A stretch of 64,000 nucleotides of DNA, taken from positions 31,643,376 to 31,707,375 of the forward strand of contig NC_044976.1 in NCBI RefSeq assembly GCF_008728515.1, given 5' to 3'. The stretch is from Papio anubis. Taxonomy: Eukaryota > Chordata > Mammalia > Primates > Cercopithecidae. The notes beneath the pieces were generated by a model. The model saw nothing but the letters and a program-made list of their open reading frames with translations. It had not been told where the DNA came from and searched no databases. This document shows, one piece after another, positions 44,849-56,010 of this stretch; position 1 is the stretch's first letter; the number at the start of each line of letters is the position of its first letter. Position numbers and translations under genes: made by a program.

Positions 44849-47800
44849 AAATACCTCTATGCAAATAAACTAGAAAATCTAGAAGAAATGGATAAATTCC
44901 TGGACACATACACCCTCCCAGGACTAAACCAGGAAGAAGTTGAATCCCTGAATAGACCAATAACAGGCTCTGAAATTGAGGCAATAATTAATAGCCTACC
45001 AACCAAAAAAAGTTCTGGACCAGATGGATTCACAGCCGAATTCTACCAGAGGTACAAAGAAGAGCTGGTATTATTCCTTCTGAAACTATTCCAACCAATA
45101 GAAAAAGAGGGAATCCTCCCTAACTCATTTTATGAGGCCAACATCATTCTGATATCAAAGCCTGGCAGAGACACAACAAAAAAAGAGAATTTTAGACCAG
45201 TATCCCCGATGAACAGCAATGCAAAAATCCTCAATAAAATACTGGCAAACTGAATCCAGCAGCTTATCCACCAAAGCTTATCCACCATGATCAAGTTGGT
45301 TTCATCCCTGGAATGCAAGGTTGGTTCAACATATGCAAATCAGTAAACATAATCCACCATGTAAACAGAACCAATGACAAAAACCACATGATTTTCTCAA
45401 CAGATGCAGAAAAGGCCTTCCACAAAATTCAACAGCTCTTCATGCTAAAAACTCAATAAACTAGGTATTGATGGGACGTATCTCAAAATCATAAGAGCTA
45501 TTTATGACAGACCCACAGCCAATATCATACTGAAAGGGCAAAAACTGGAAGCATTTCCTTTGGAAACTGGCACAAGACAGGGATGCCCTCTCTCACCACT
45601 TGTATTCAGCATCGTGTTGGAAGTTCTGGCCAGTGCAGTCAGGCAGGAGAAAGAAATAAAGGGTATTCAATTAGGAAAAGAGGAGGTGAAATTATCCCTG
45701 TTTGCAGATGATATGATTGTATATTAAGAAAACCCCATCGTCTCAGCCCCAAATCTCCTTAAGCTGATAAGCAACTTCAGCAAAGTCTCAGGATACAAAA
45801 TCAATGTGCAAAAATCACAAGCCTTCCTATACACCAGTAAGAGACAGTGAGCCAAATCATGAGTGAACTCCTATTCACAATTGCTTCAAAGAGAATAAAA
45901 TACCTAGGAATCCAACTTACAAGGGATGTGAAGGACCTCTTAAAGGAGAACCACAAACCACTGTTCAATGAAATAAAAGAGGATACAAACAAATGGAAGA
46001 ACATTCCATGCTCATGGATAGGAAGAATCAATATCGTGAAAATGGCCATACTGCCCAAGGTAATTTATAGATTCAATGCCATCCCCATCAAGTTACCAAT
46101 GACTTTCTTCACAGAATTGGAAAAAACTACTTTAAATTTCATATGGAACCAAAAAAGAGCCCGCATAGCCAAGATAATCCTAAGCCAAAAGAACAAAGCT
46201 GGAGGCATCATGCTACCTGACTTCAAACTATACTACAAGGCTACAGTAACCAAAACAGCATGGTACTGGTACCAAAACAGAGATATAGACCAATGGAACA
46301 GAACAGAGTCCTCAGAAATAATACCACACATCTACAGCCATCTGATCTTTGACAAACCTGACAAAAACAAGAAATGGGGAAAGGATTCCCTATTTAATAA
46401 ATGGTGCTGGGAAAACTGGCTAGCCATATGTAGAAAGCTGAAACTGGATCCCTTCCTTACACCTTATACAAAAATTAATTCAAGATGGATTAAAGACTTA
46501 AATGTTAGACCTAAAACCATAAAAACCCTAGAAGAAAACCTAGGCAATACCATTCAGGACATGGACATGCGCAAGGACTTCATGACTAAAACACCAAAAG
46601 CAATGGCAACAAAAGCCAAAATAGACAAATGGGGTCTATTTAAACTAAAGAACTTCTGCACAGCTAAAGAAACTACTATCAGAGTGGACAGGCAACCTAC
46701 AGAATGGGAGAAAAGTTTTGCAATCTACCCATCTGACAAAGGGCTAATATCCAGAATCTACAAAGAACTTAAATAAATTTACAAGAAAAAATCAAACAAC
46801 CCCAACAAAAAGTGAGCAAAGGATATGAACAGACACTTCTCAAAAGAAGACATTTATGCAGCCAACAGACACATGAAAAATGCTCATCATCGTTGGCTAT
46901 CAGTGAAATGCAAATCAAAACCACAATGAGATACCATCTCACACCAGTTAGAATGGCAATCATTAAAAAGTCAGGAAACAACAGATGCTGGAGAGGATGT
47001 GGAAAAATAGGAACACTTCTACACTGTTGGTGGGGCTGTAAACTAGTTCAACCATTGTGGAAGACAGTGTGGCGATTCCTCAAGGATCTAGAACTAGAAT
47101 TACCATTTGATCCAGCCATCCCATTACTGGGTATATACCCAAAGGATTGTAAATCATGCTGCTATAAAGACGCATGCAAACGTTTGTTTATTGTGGCACT
47201 ATTCACAATAGCAAAGACTTGGAACTAACCCAAATGTCCATCAATGATAGACTGGATTAAGAAAATGTGGCACATATACACCATGGAATACTATGCATCC
47301 ATAAAAAAGGATGAGTTCATGTGCTTTGTAGGGACATGGATGAAGCTGCAAACCATCATTCTGAGCTAACTATCGCAAGGACAGAAAACTAAACACCACA
47401 TGTTCTCACTCATAGTTGGGAATTGAACAATGAGAACACTTGGATACAGGGTGGGGAACATCACACACCGGGGCCTGTTGGGTGGGGGGAGAGGGGAGGG
47501 ATAGCATTAGGAGATATACCTAATGTAAATGACGAGTTAAAGGATGCAGCACACCAACATGACACATGTGTACATAGGTAACAAACCTGCAAGTTGTGTA
47601 CATGTACCCTAGAACTTAAAGTATAAAAAAAATTAGACCTAATTATATTTAATGATATAGTGGCTATGTTTCTTTTCAGGTCTGTCATATTATTTTTGTG
47701 TTGTATTTACTTCATGCATTTGTCATATTCACTGGTTCTTTCACAGTGTGGTTTTTTTGGAGTACTTAAAATATGTGTATTAGTATTTGGCAAAATTTAT

Positions 47801-47884
47801 ATTTTTATTCTAGTAATTAGTTTTATATTAATATATTTATATAATGTCGTCAGTCCTCTTTTTTCTATTTAGGTTCTTACTGTT

Positions 47885-48150
47885 TTATTAACTGGTTCTC
47901 AACCAATGCATCTGTTGATCAATGACTTTCAACAGAGGTGGGAGGAGTACATCCATTTTGTTCCCCAGAAGACAGTGGGCAATGTCTGCAAGCATTTTTG
48001 GTTGTGACAATTGGGAGAGGTGTGCATCTATTGGGCAGAGAGGCCAGGGATGCTGCTAAACATCCTATAATGCACAGGACAGCCAGGCTCTACAACGGAA
48101 AAATCATCTGGCCCAAAATGTCCATAGTGCCCAGTCTGAGAAACCTTTAG
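47885..48150 (-). mobile_element. MER5-type hAT DNA-transposon relic
   Basis: Readable MER5A-like wording on the minus strand: ggcaatgtctgcaagcattt, gggatgctgctaaacatcct, ataatgcacaggacagccag and aaaatgtccatagtgcccag, with tggttctcaacc at the left side and tctgagaaacc at the right. Non-autonomous, no transposase. Confidence 0.75.
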
Positions 48151-48734
48151 ATGGTCTTTGATTCGCACCTGTTATCTGTGTGGCAACCAATGGGCTCATT
48201 TTACTTTCCCCTTTCTCTCTTCTTTCTCTTCCCATTACAAAATCATGTTATCTCCACTTTGTCAGAACCTAGGACATTTACATACTATTCTTCGGTCTTT
48301 ATTTTCATCTTCATTGTAGATTTCAATATGTAGTTTTCAATTCTTAACACCAGTCCTTTTGCTGAAATTCCTCAGCTATCACTTGGTTGGTTAAAACTTG
48401 TCCTCCCAGTAGATTCTTCAGGAAGGGCTCCTGAGGAAAATATTCCTGAATTCTTGAATATTCATTACTGTGTTCTCATTGTCTGGATGCATAAAAATCA
48501 CTGCAAATAAAATTCTTGGCTTGCACTTTCTTTCCTGCAGTTTTGCTTTGTGTGTGGCTATTAAGAAATCTGTTAACAACCTAATATAATCTGGAGGCTC
48601 AGAGAATGTTTTCTTTTTCTTTAAAATCTTACGGTTTTACTGGGGTTTGTCTTGGAGCTGAGCATTGCAGGATAATTTTCCCAGGAACCTGGTGGACCTT
48701 TCAATATATATGTTAAGTTTTTCTTTTAGTTCTA

Positions 48735-48850
48735 AATAGTTTTCCTATTTTATTTTAATTTTTTTATTTTTTAATATTTTAATATTTTTTATTAAAATAT
48801 TTTAAATATTAATTTTAAATTATTTTTTTATTTTAAATATTAATTCTGTC
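48735..48850. repeat. A+T-only low-complexity tract
   Basis: About 110 bp of runs of t, aatatttt and attttaaat with almost no G or C. Confidence 0.9.
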
Positions 48851-48910
48851 TAATTTGTTTAGGTTTTCTTCTTTAGGGACTCCTATTGTACATAAATTGG
48901 CTTGCTTTGC

Positions 48911-49057
48911 CTGTCTTTTATCTCTTTCTTTTCTTTCTCTCCTTCCTTCCTTCCTTCCCTCCCTCCCTCTCTCTCTTTCCTTCCTTCCTTCCTTCCTTCC
49001 TTCCTTCCTTCCTTCCTTCCTTCCTTCCTTCCTTCCTTCCCTCTTTCTTTCTTTCTC

Positions 49058-49124
<67 letters not shown>

Positions 49125-49328
49125 CTTTCTTTCTTTCTTTCTTTCTTTTCTTTCTTTCTTTTCTTTCTTTCTTTCTTTCTTTCTCTTTCTTTCCTTTTCT
49201 TTTCTCTTTCTTTCTTTCTTTTTTCTTTCTTTCTTTTCTTTCTCTCTTTCTCTTTCTTCTTTCTTTCTTTTCTTTCTTTCTCCTTCCTTCTCTTCTCTTC
49301 TCTTTTCTCTTCTCTTTTTCTTTTTTTC
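48911..49328 (+). repeat. Long (TTCC)n/(TTTC)n polypyrimidine tract
   Basis: More than 400 bp of almost pure pyrimidine on the plus strand: ttcc units to about 49040, then ttct/tttc units. It abuts the T tail of a minus-strand Alu and most likely grew from that tail. Open frames of 150-215 codons through it, on both strands, are low-complexity artefacts. Confidence 0.95.
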
Positions 49329-49582
49329 GAGATGGGGTTTCGCTTTGTTGCCCAGGCTGGAGTGCAGTGGCACGATCTCAGCTCACTGCAACCTGCACCT
49401 CTTGAGTTCAAGCAATTCTCCTGCCTCACTCTCCCAAGTAGCTGGGACTACAGGCACGTGCCACCATGCCTGGCTAATTTTTGTATTTTTTGGTAGAATG
49501 AAGGTTTCACCATGTTGGCCAGGCTGGTCTTGAACTCCTGGCCTCAAGTGATCCGCCTGCCTGCCTTGGCCTCCCAAAGTGC
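49329..49582 (-). mobile_element. Alu truncated at its 5' end
   Basis: Minus-strand Alu (gagatggggtttcgctttgt ... ggcctcccaaagtgc) lacking the usual terminal tgggattacaggc segment. Confidence 0.9.
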
Positions 49583-50357
49583 CCTTTTATCACTTTCAGT
49601 CTCATATTTTTTTACTTCTTTACATAATTTCTGTTTTCTTATTTTTCTTCCCATATGCGCTTTATTATACTTTCTTTCTGTATGTTGCCCGTTAAACACT
49701 TTGCAGTGTGCTCTTCATTTCTGAGATATGCTTGTTCTTTTATTGTAAGCTGTCATTTATTTCTTCCTGTTTTATGTCTATTTGTATCCTGAGTTTTCAT
49801 GCTTCTGGTTTGTATTAAACTTTAATATTTACAATTGCTTGATTATATTTAATTAATGTTGGGATGCTTTCCTTCATTTATTTTTTAGGGGAGTATTTTA
49901 ATTAGTTACACTGTTTTATTTTCTTTGCTTTTTTTTCTCTTTTCCACTCTTAGGTATATACCTAAGTTACAATGTCTTTACTACTCATTTTCTGTTTTAT
50001 TCTTATGGAAACTTTGAAGATATGTCCATGAACCTTTTTTGTCCATGAGAAAATAAATATGTAGGATTTTCCTAGACCAGCAATAACAGGTGCTTCTACT
50101 GGAGTGAGGGAATGGAGTGGTGTTAGTGTTTATTTGATTTCTTAGTTCAGGGACACTGTTCTCTTGGTATAGGTAGATCTTGTGGGGTGCAGTTTGTCTC
50201 AAAGGCATCGTAGTTTGGGCTTGCCCCTTTATCTATGCCCTTCGGCTTATGAACACTTGTTCTGTTTGGAAGTCTTTCCCCACTCTATGTGGTGTCCAGC
50301 AATTGTCTACTATTTTGTCTACTAAATTGTCTACTATTTTCTTCCTTTCTTTTTTCT
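49583..50357. other. Intergenic DNA, no gene seen
   Basis: AT-rich, probably old L1-derived. A short imperfect triple repeat of ttgtctacta lies at 50304-50342. Confidence 0.5.
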
Positions 50358-50481
50358 CCTGTATTTTTAGTAGGGACAGGGTTTTGCCATATTGGCCAGG
50401 ATGGTCTTGAACTCCTGGCCTCAAGTGATCCGCCAGCCTCAGTCTCCTAAAGTGCTGGGATTACAGGCATGAGCCCAGCCT
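50358..50481 (-). repeat. Alu right-arm fragment
   Basis: gtatttttagtagggacagg, tggtcttgaactcctggcct and tgggattacaggcatgagcc in minus orientation; one arm only. Confidence 0.8.
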
Positions 50482-50577
50482 GTCTGCTGTTTTCTTATGA
50501 AGTATTTGCATGTTTGTGTGCTGGTATGAACTTGTATTCTGAACTTAGACTTAATATTTGCTCCCTTGCTCTCTTGA

Positions 50578-50721
50578 TTCCCAATCCAACAGGAACTTGT
50601 GTTGGACAACAGTCCAATTCCTGACCCTGAATCCCTGCCAAGCTACCTGAGGTTTCAGTGGGAGGGCTACACCAACCCTGCTGATTCCCTGTGGCCGGGA
50701 GAGAAATACCAGGCAGTGTGA
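50578..50721 (+). other. Short unexplained open segment with an acceptor-like 5' edge
   Basis: Pyrimidine-rich DNA and ccaatccaacag precede an open frame (from gaa at 50593: ELVLDNSPIPDPESLPSYLR, then FQWEGYTNPADS..., TGA 50719-50721). I do not recognise the peptide. It could be a fragment of an unknown retrocopy or repeat, or chance; 48 open codons alone are not strong evidence. Confidence 0.25.
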
Positions 50722-50751
50722 CCCAGATGGAATGCCTTTATGAATACTGGG

Positions 50752-51085
50752 GGCCAGGCATGGTGGCTCACACCTGTAATCCCAGCACTCTGGGAGGCCA
50801 AGGCAGGTGGATCACCTGAGGTTAGGAGCTCAAGACCAGCCTGGCAAACATGGTGAAACTCTGTCTCTACTGCAGATACAACAATTAGCCAGGCATGGTG
50901 GCATGTGCCTGTAATCCCAGCTACTCTGGTGGCTGAGGCAGGAGAATTGCTTGAACCGGGAGGCGGAGGTTGCAGTGGGCTGAGATTGCACCACTGCATT
51001 CTAGCCTGGGCGACGGAGTGAGACTGTGTCTCGAAACAAACAAACAAACAAACAAACAAACAAACAAACAAACAAAAAAACCCAA
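50752..51085 (+). mobile_element. AluS-type SINE with (AAAC)n tail
   Basis: ggccaggcatggtggctcac to the end of both arms near 51032, followed by about ten aaac units (51034-51075) derived from the A tail. Confidence 0.93.
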
Positions 51086-51636
51086 AAAACAAAAGACTGG
51101 GAATGTTGGTTTAAATCAGGTTATTGAGATGACAAGGGGGGCAGTTGGAGCCGAGGCACAGTGCAAAAGTGAAGGGTAGTGGGAATCAGAAAACTGAAGG
51201 TAGTTTGGATGAATTTTCCACCTAAAATGATGACTGCTAATAAATGCATAGTACATTTAAGAAAGGATAGGCTCCTAGCTCTTGCCAGTTCTTTCTTCTT
51301 CTTCCTCACCACTCCTCTCATGACTGTCTTGCCTGGATGACCCTCCTTGATTTGGCCTTTCTCTGCTATGGAGTTTCTATTGCCTAAGCCCACCTGTCCT
51401 TAAACTGTGGTCCTCAGATCCTGAGCTCCTCAGTCCAGGCCAAACTCCAGCCCTGAAGGGAGCAGCTTCTTTGTCCCCAGCTTCTAGGTCTGAGCTGATG
51501 TGGCCTCCACTATAAATAAAAAAAATTTTATTGTGGTAAAATATATGTAACACAAAATTGATCATCTTAACCATTGTTAAGTGGCATTAAGTACATTAAC
51601 TATATTCACATAATTTTGCAATCTCCCGAACTTTTC

Positions 51637-52518
51637 TTTTTCCTTTTTCACAATACAAAAATTTAATGAAAATTGATTAGTGAGTGTGTATAATCCACAG
51701 GGGGCTAAATGTTACCTGGAACTGCAGAAGAAACTTAGAATAGATGCTGGAGTAAATGTTATGTATTGTCATCATCTGATTCATCTTCCTTCAAAGATTC
51801 CTTGGCATGTTTCTCTACTTCTTCCCTTATACCTTTTGGAATAATTTCATGTCTTCCTTTAGTTAATTCACCAACCCTGCTGAGTTCTAATTTAAAAGAT
51901 TTATTCTTAACTTCATCATGTACTATGTAAATATTTTTGCAACTTCTTAACAATAACATGGCACTTTTACAGGAAGCTTTTCTATTTTCTATCTTTGCAG
52001 TATGCCTGTCTTTGCCAAGGGCACAATCCCAATAACCGTATGAAATATCTTGCAGAATTGTGCCCTGCCATTCACTCTGTAAGAGCCTACTGTAAAACTA
52101 TAGCCAAAATCACTGCAGAATGTATATGCATGGCAACTGTGTCTACAAGATGTTTTTGTGGAATGTTATAGCCAAAGTTAGATCTAAAGTTGGAAGCTGC
52201 TTCTCTTGTTACCAAAGAAGAAGCATCTGTCAACAAACCTGCTACCACCATTCCAACATGCCAATCAATATTAAAAAGTCTTTTGTTGGAGCCTTCTTCA
52301 TAAAGTTTAGGAAGACTCCCTTTTCTACCCCAAAGACACCACCATCTTTACCTCTGAGTCCAGTGGCTGTACTACTATTTTCCACAGCCTTCATAGCATA
52401 TTCAACTAAAATCTCTTCCATCAGGAGATCATGTAGAGGCTGACAAGTCATACCTGGTGTCAATTGAGCTCTTTGTTCTAAAACAAGAAGAACGCGTAGG
52501 GCTTCCAGGCCTCCAGAT
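51637..52518 (-). pseudogene. Processed pseudogene of proteasome subunit alpha-3 (PSMA3)
   Basis: Intronless minus-strand copy of the whole PSMA3 coding region. The N-terminal part reads VEYAMKAVENSSTATGLRGK (52242-52463 region) and the C-terminal part IYIVHDEVKNKSFKLELSRV ... RHEIIPKGIREEVEKHAKES to the acidic DESDDD end (51759-51959). The initiator ATG is changed to AAG (near 52472) and frames are broken in between. A short 5' UTR and a 3' UTR are retained, and an acttttc duplication at 51630-51636 and 52519-52525 marks L1-mediated insertion. PSMA3 itself encodes a 20S core subunit; this copy is dead. Confidence 0.93.
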
Positions 52519-52671
52519 ACTTTTCATCTTATAAAACTGAAACTTTATACTAATTAAACAGTAATTCCTCATCCCTTCCTCCTGCTAGTCCCTGGCAACC
52601 ACCATTCTACTTTCTGTAGGAATTTCATGACTCGAGGTAGCTTGTATCAATAGAATCACACAGTATCTGTT

Positions 52672-52691
52672 TTGTGTGTGTGTGTGTGTGT
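52672..52691 (+). repeat. Short (GT)n run
   Basis: tgtgtgtgtgtgtgtgtgtg inside the L1 fragment. Confidence 0.9.
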
Positions 52692-55139
52692 GACTGGCTT
52701 ATTTCACTTAGCATAATATCCTCATCCATGTTGCAGTATGGGTCAGAGTTTTCTTCTTTTTTAAGGCTGAATAATATTTCATTGTACATATGTACCACAT
52801 TTTGTTCATTCATCTGTTGATGGACATTTGGGTTCCTTCTACTTTTTGGCATTTGTGAATAAATGCTGCTAATAACATATCTTTTTGTGACCCTGCTTTT
52901 AACTCTTTTGGCTATATACTCAGAAGTGGAACTGCTAGACAATATAGTAATTCTATTTTTGGTGTTTTGAGAAATCACCATACTGTTTTCCATAGTGGCT
53001 GCACCATTTTACATTCCCACCAGTGGGGCACAAGGGTTCCAGTTTCTCCACATCCTCACCAGCACTTATTATTATTGTTCAATAGTAGCCATTCTAATGG
53101 GTATGCGGTGACATCTCATTGTGGCTTTGATTATTTCCCTAATGATTAGTAATGTTGAGCATTTTTTCATATGCTTGTTGGCCATTTGTATATTTTCTTT
53201 GGAGAAATGACTGTTCAAATCTTTCATAAGAGTTCTTTATAGATGCTCAATATTAACCCCTTATCAGATATGTGATGTGCAAATATTTTCTCCCATTCTA
53301 TAGTTTGCCTTTTCACTCTGTTGATTGTATCTTTTGATATACGGAAGTTGTGAATTTTGATGTGATCCAATTTATCTGTTTTTTCTTTTGTTGCCTATAC
53401 TTTTGATGTCATATGCAGGAGATCACTGCCAAATCTAATGTCATGAAGCTTTCCACCTACGTTTTCTTGTAAGCATTTTATAATTCTAGGTCTTATGTTT
53501 AGGTCTTTGATCCATTTTGAGTTAACTTTTGTATGTGGGGTATGTACTATCAGTTTTGCTCAGAGTTTCCAACATGTAGCAGTGGTCACACAATGCAGTT
53601 AAGAAACGGACTCCTATATTTCTACCTTGGATTGTAGGCTAAAATATGTCTTTCGTCCCCTTTCCCAACAAACACTTGCCCCTAGTCATGAAAGAGGCCA
53701 TAAAAATGTAAGAAAACCAATGCAAAAATTTATATTTTATTTGAATTCAAAAAATTTAAAATTGCTTTCAAATTCAGGAAAGTACCATAATGCAGGACCC
53801 CAGGGGGAAGCCTCATATACAGAGACAGATAAATTAAATGTATATACTGCAGACAAGCCAAGAAGGTGTGTAGATTACATATTTACAGCACTGGATGTTT
53901 TCTGAAAACCATATTTATACATTTTATTACATTTACAAAAAAGGCTTCCACTACCGTTTACCTACAATAATGAAAAAAAATTTACACCTTTTTTTTTTTC
54001 TTTTTTGGTACTGTACAAACTTTGTATAATAAAAATATATCTCTGTACAAAAGATTTTTTTGTTTTTGTTTTACTTTTTTTTTTCCTCATGGGATGGTGA
54101 CGGGTATATGGCGTAGATGGTGGGTGAAGGGCCTCACCTGCCCTGTTCCTTTCCAAGCCTCTGGAGGTGGAGAGAAATGCCAGGGGTGTGGAGGGTGATG
54201 CCCAGCAGAGTGCTGGGTGCCCCACCAGCAGGTGCTTCTCGAGCATCTCATGGAACTTTACAAGGAGACGCAGGGGAGGGATGGAGGGGCGGGAAGAGGC
54301 GTCCGCTGGGTGGTCTGAGAGGGGCATAAGAAGGGGGAAGGGAGTAGTCAAAGGAGAGGAGCGTCGGGGGGAAGGGAGTGTAAGAAATCAGGAGGGGAGC
54401 TTCCTGCACTTGTTTCCAGCCAAGGAAAGAGATGAGAGTGTGAGTGTGTCTGGATTGGCCGTCTCCCTCCAAGCCCAGGGTGCCGTGTCCCAGAGGTGGT
54501 GCGGCCAGGGATAGGCTCCTGCCTCTGTCAGCCTCCATTGTGGCTGCTGGAAACGGACGCCTCTCACTTTACTCTTAACGTCAGTCAGATCTTCTAATTG
54601 TTCCAACCTAGAATTTGCTTAAGAACCAGGTGTCGCTGTCCCTCCGCTCCTGCACATTTCTATTTGTTATTTCAATATGTGATATGACCCTCTGAGGCCA
54701 GCATGTCACACATGTACAGAGGCTTAAGCTTGTGGGGGCCTTCCTGAGGACAGAGAAAGTGGCTCTAAATGCTATACTTTGATTCCTAAACTCTTGAACT
54801 TCCCAACAATGCTTATGGAATTCATGAATGACCCAAGCATAATATAGCTGTCAAAATAAATCAAATCCACTTGCAAGGAGCTGGAGAGTGTGACTTTCAG
54901 CCACTCCGTTGTTTTGATTCAGGACCTGCCAGGACTTTTACTGGCTATGGTCAGCGGCTGCTGGGAGCCAAGGAGCCAGCACCAACCGCAGGCCTGGGGA
55001 GCTGAGTCCTTGCCCTGAGGCTGCCTACGCGGAGACAGCAGAACCCAGATAGGACACACAGGTGTCTTGTCTGGCTTTCCAGACCTGGCCACAGTGCTAC
55101 CGCAGAGATTCATCGGCTCCTCCCTTCTTAGCTGCCCCT

Positions 55140-55385
55140 TCTAGACCGGGGTTTCTGGCAGCTGGTGTAGTGGACTTTGGGGCGGACTGATCTGGGTTTG
55201 CATTCTGACTCCACACTTCCTAACTCTGTGGCCCACATGTCTTTACCTTTCCAGGCTTCTGTTTTCTCATCTGTCAAAGGGAAATAATAAATCCTACGTT
55301 TTGGTGTTATTGTGCAGACTAGAAATACTATAGGTAAAGTGTCAGGCACAGAGAATAAATGCAGTACATGATAGCCATTGTTTTT
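55140..55385 (+). repeat. MIR SINE
   Basis: Plus-strand MIR: gtttgcattctgactccaca, ttttctcatctgtcaaaggg, then aggcacagagaataaatgca. Confidence 0.8.
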
Positions 55386-55970
55386 TGGGTACCAGGGCAG
55401 GCTTGCTCCCCTGTTCTCTCAAGAACCCTGCTGCTGCCCCCAGACCTGGCATCCTCTCTGGGCCGCAGACTTGTCTTCTCTTCTCTTTCTCAGTTGACAG
55501 CCAGACTTGACCTTGGGCTCCCAGCCAGACTCTTGCCCTATCCTCCCCGGTTCTCCCTTCTTTCCCAGTGCTTCCCAGGACCCAAACGACTTTTTAATCC
55601 ACTGGGTTTAGAACTCAATAAAATTGTGTTTGAAAAAAATAAACTGATTTTCAATCTATTTCCAAAGACTTTTTTCCTGCCCTTGGGGTAATCCTTGCTG
55701 CCACTGTGCAGTTGGGGCCGTCCATCAGCAGACAGCTGGTTTCTGCACGCTGACCACACCATGGGATGTGTCCTACTCTTACAGTCACTGAGTCATCGTG
55801 TCCTCACACATGGGTTGGGCGGGGGGCATATTGGTTTGAAAGCTGACCGTACCTCCCCGTCTTCATCTCTTCTCTGTGTGCGGGGAACAGGGCATGAAGC
55901 ATCCTTCATGAGCACTTCTATTTTTGAAGCCTTTATGGTCTCTTCCGGAGGACGTGAATGGAGGAGCGGG

Positions 55971-56010
55971 GTGTGTGTGTGTATGTAGTCAGGCCCATAC
56001 ACACACACAC
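55971..56010. repeat. Inverted GT/CA microsatellite, 15-bp hairpin
   Basis: gtgtgtgtgtgtatg (55971-55985) is the exact reverse complement of catacacacacacac (55996-56010), with a 10-nt loop. It lies in the CSMD2 3' UTR. Confidence 0.95.

Larger units (their letters stand above)
42745..47426 (+). pseudogene. L1 ORF2 remnant (endonuclease and reverse transcriptase)
   Basis: ATG 42745 begins the AP-like endonuclease (MTGSNSHITILTLNVNGLN...), with a frame change near 42950, a stop near 43237, then the LTR insertion. The reverse-transcriptase part resumes at 44064 and again at 44888 after the Alu. The catalytic motif FADDMIVY is legible at about 45705-45727 but is followed at once by TAA. The C-terminal region is open from 45847 to 46776. 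Conventional end of ORF2 is TGA 47424-47426. Many lesions; inactive. Confidence 0.92.
40649..47632 (+). mobile_element. Full-length but inactive L1PA-type LINE with nested insertions
   Basis: Starts ggggttccaagatggccaaa with the 5' UTR YY1-type site (caagatggcc, 40661-40670) and ends in a short A-rich tail. A 13-bp target-site duplication, ttaaacctaatta (40636-40648) and ttagacctaatta (47633-47645), differs at one base. Without the nested LTR (43350-43841) and Alu (44528-44848) it is about 6.2 kb, the full L1 length. The 5' UTR retains the roughly 130-bp segment near 41398-41530 that the youngest human L1s have lost, so it belongs to an L1PA4-L1PA8-like stage. Both ORFs are broken, so it cannot retrotranspose by itself. 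Confidence 0.93.
47646..48910. other. Intergenic AT-rich DNA downstream of the L1
   Basis: Contains a DNA-transposon relic (47885-48150), probably resumed old L1 sequence, and an extreme A+T tract at 48735-48850. No gene seen. Confidence 0.5.
51505..53610 (-). mobile_element. Old minus-strand L1 split by a processed pseudogene
   Basis: L1 3'-end wording begins at 51520 (ttttattgtggtaaaatata, taagtggcattaagtacatt), breaks at about 51636, resumes at 52526 (ataaaactgaaactttatac, ctggcaaccaccattctact) and continues to ttgatccattttgagttaac near 53510. L1MA/L1MB age; no intact frame. Confidence 0.85.

Noticed and set aside
40649..47632. Active L1 element
   Set aside because: ORF1 stops at codon 5, ORF2 has many stops including one beside the FADD motif, and two other elements interrupt it.
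48833..49533. Frames of 150-215 codons on both strands (FLSFLPSFLP-type and KERKKERK-type)
   Set aside because: Translation of the (TTCC)n/(TTTC)n tract, not genes.
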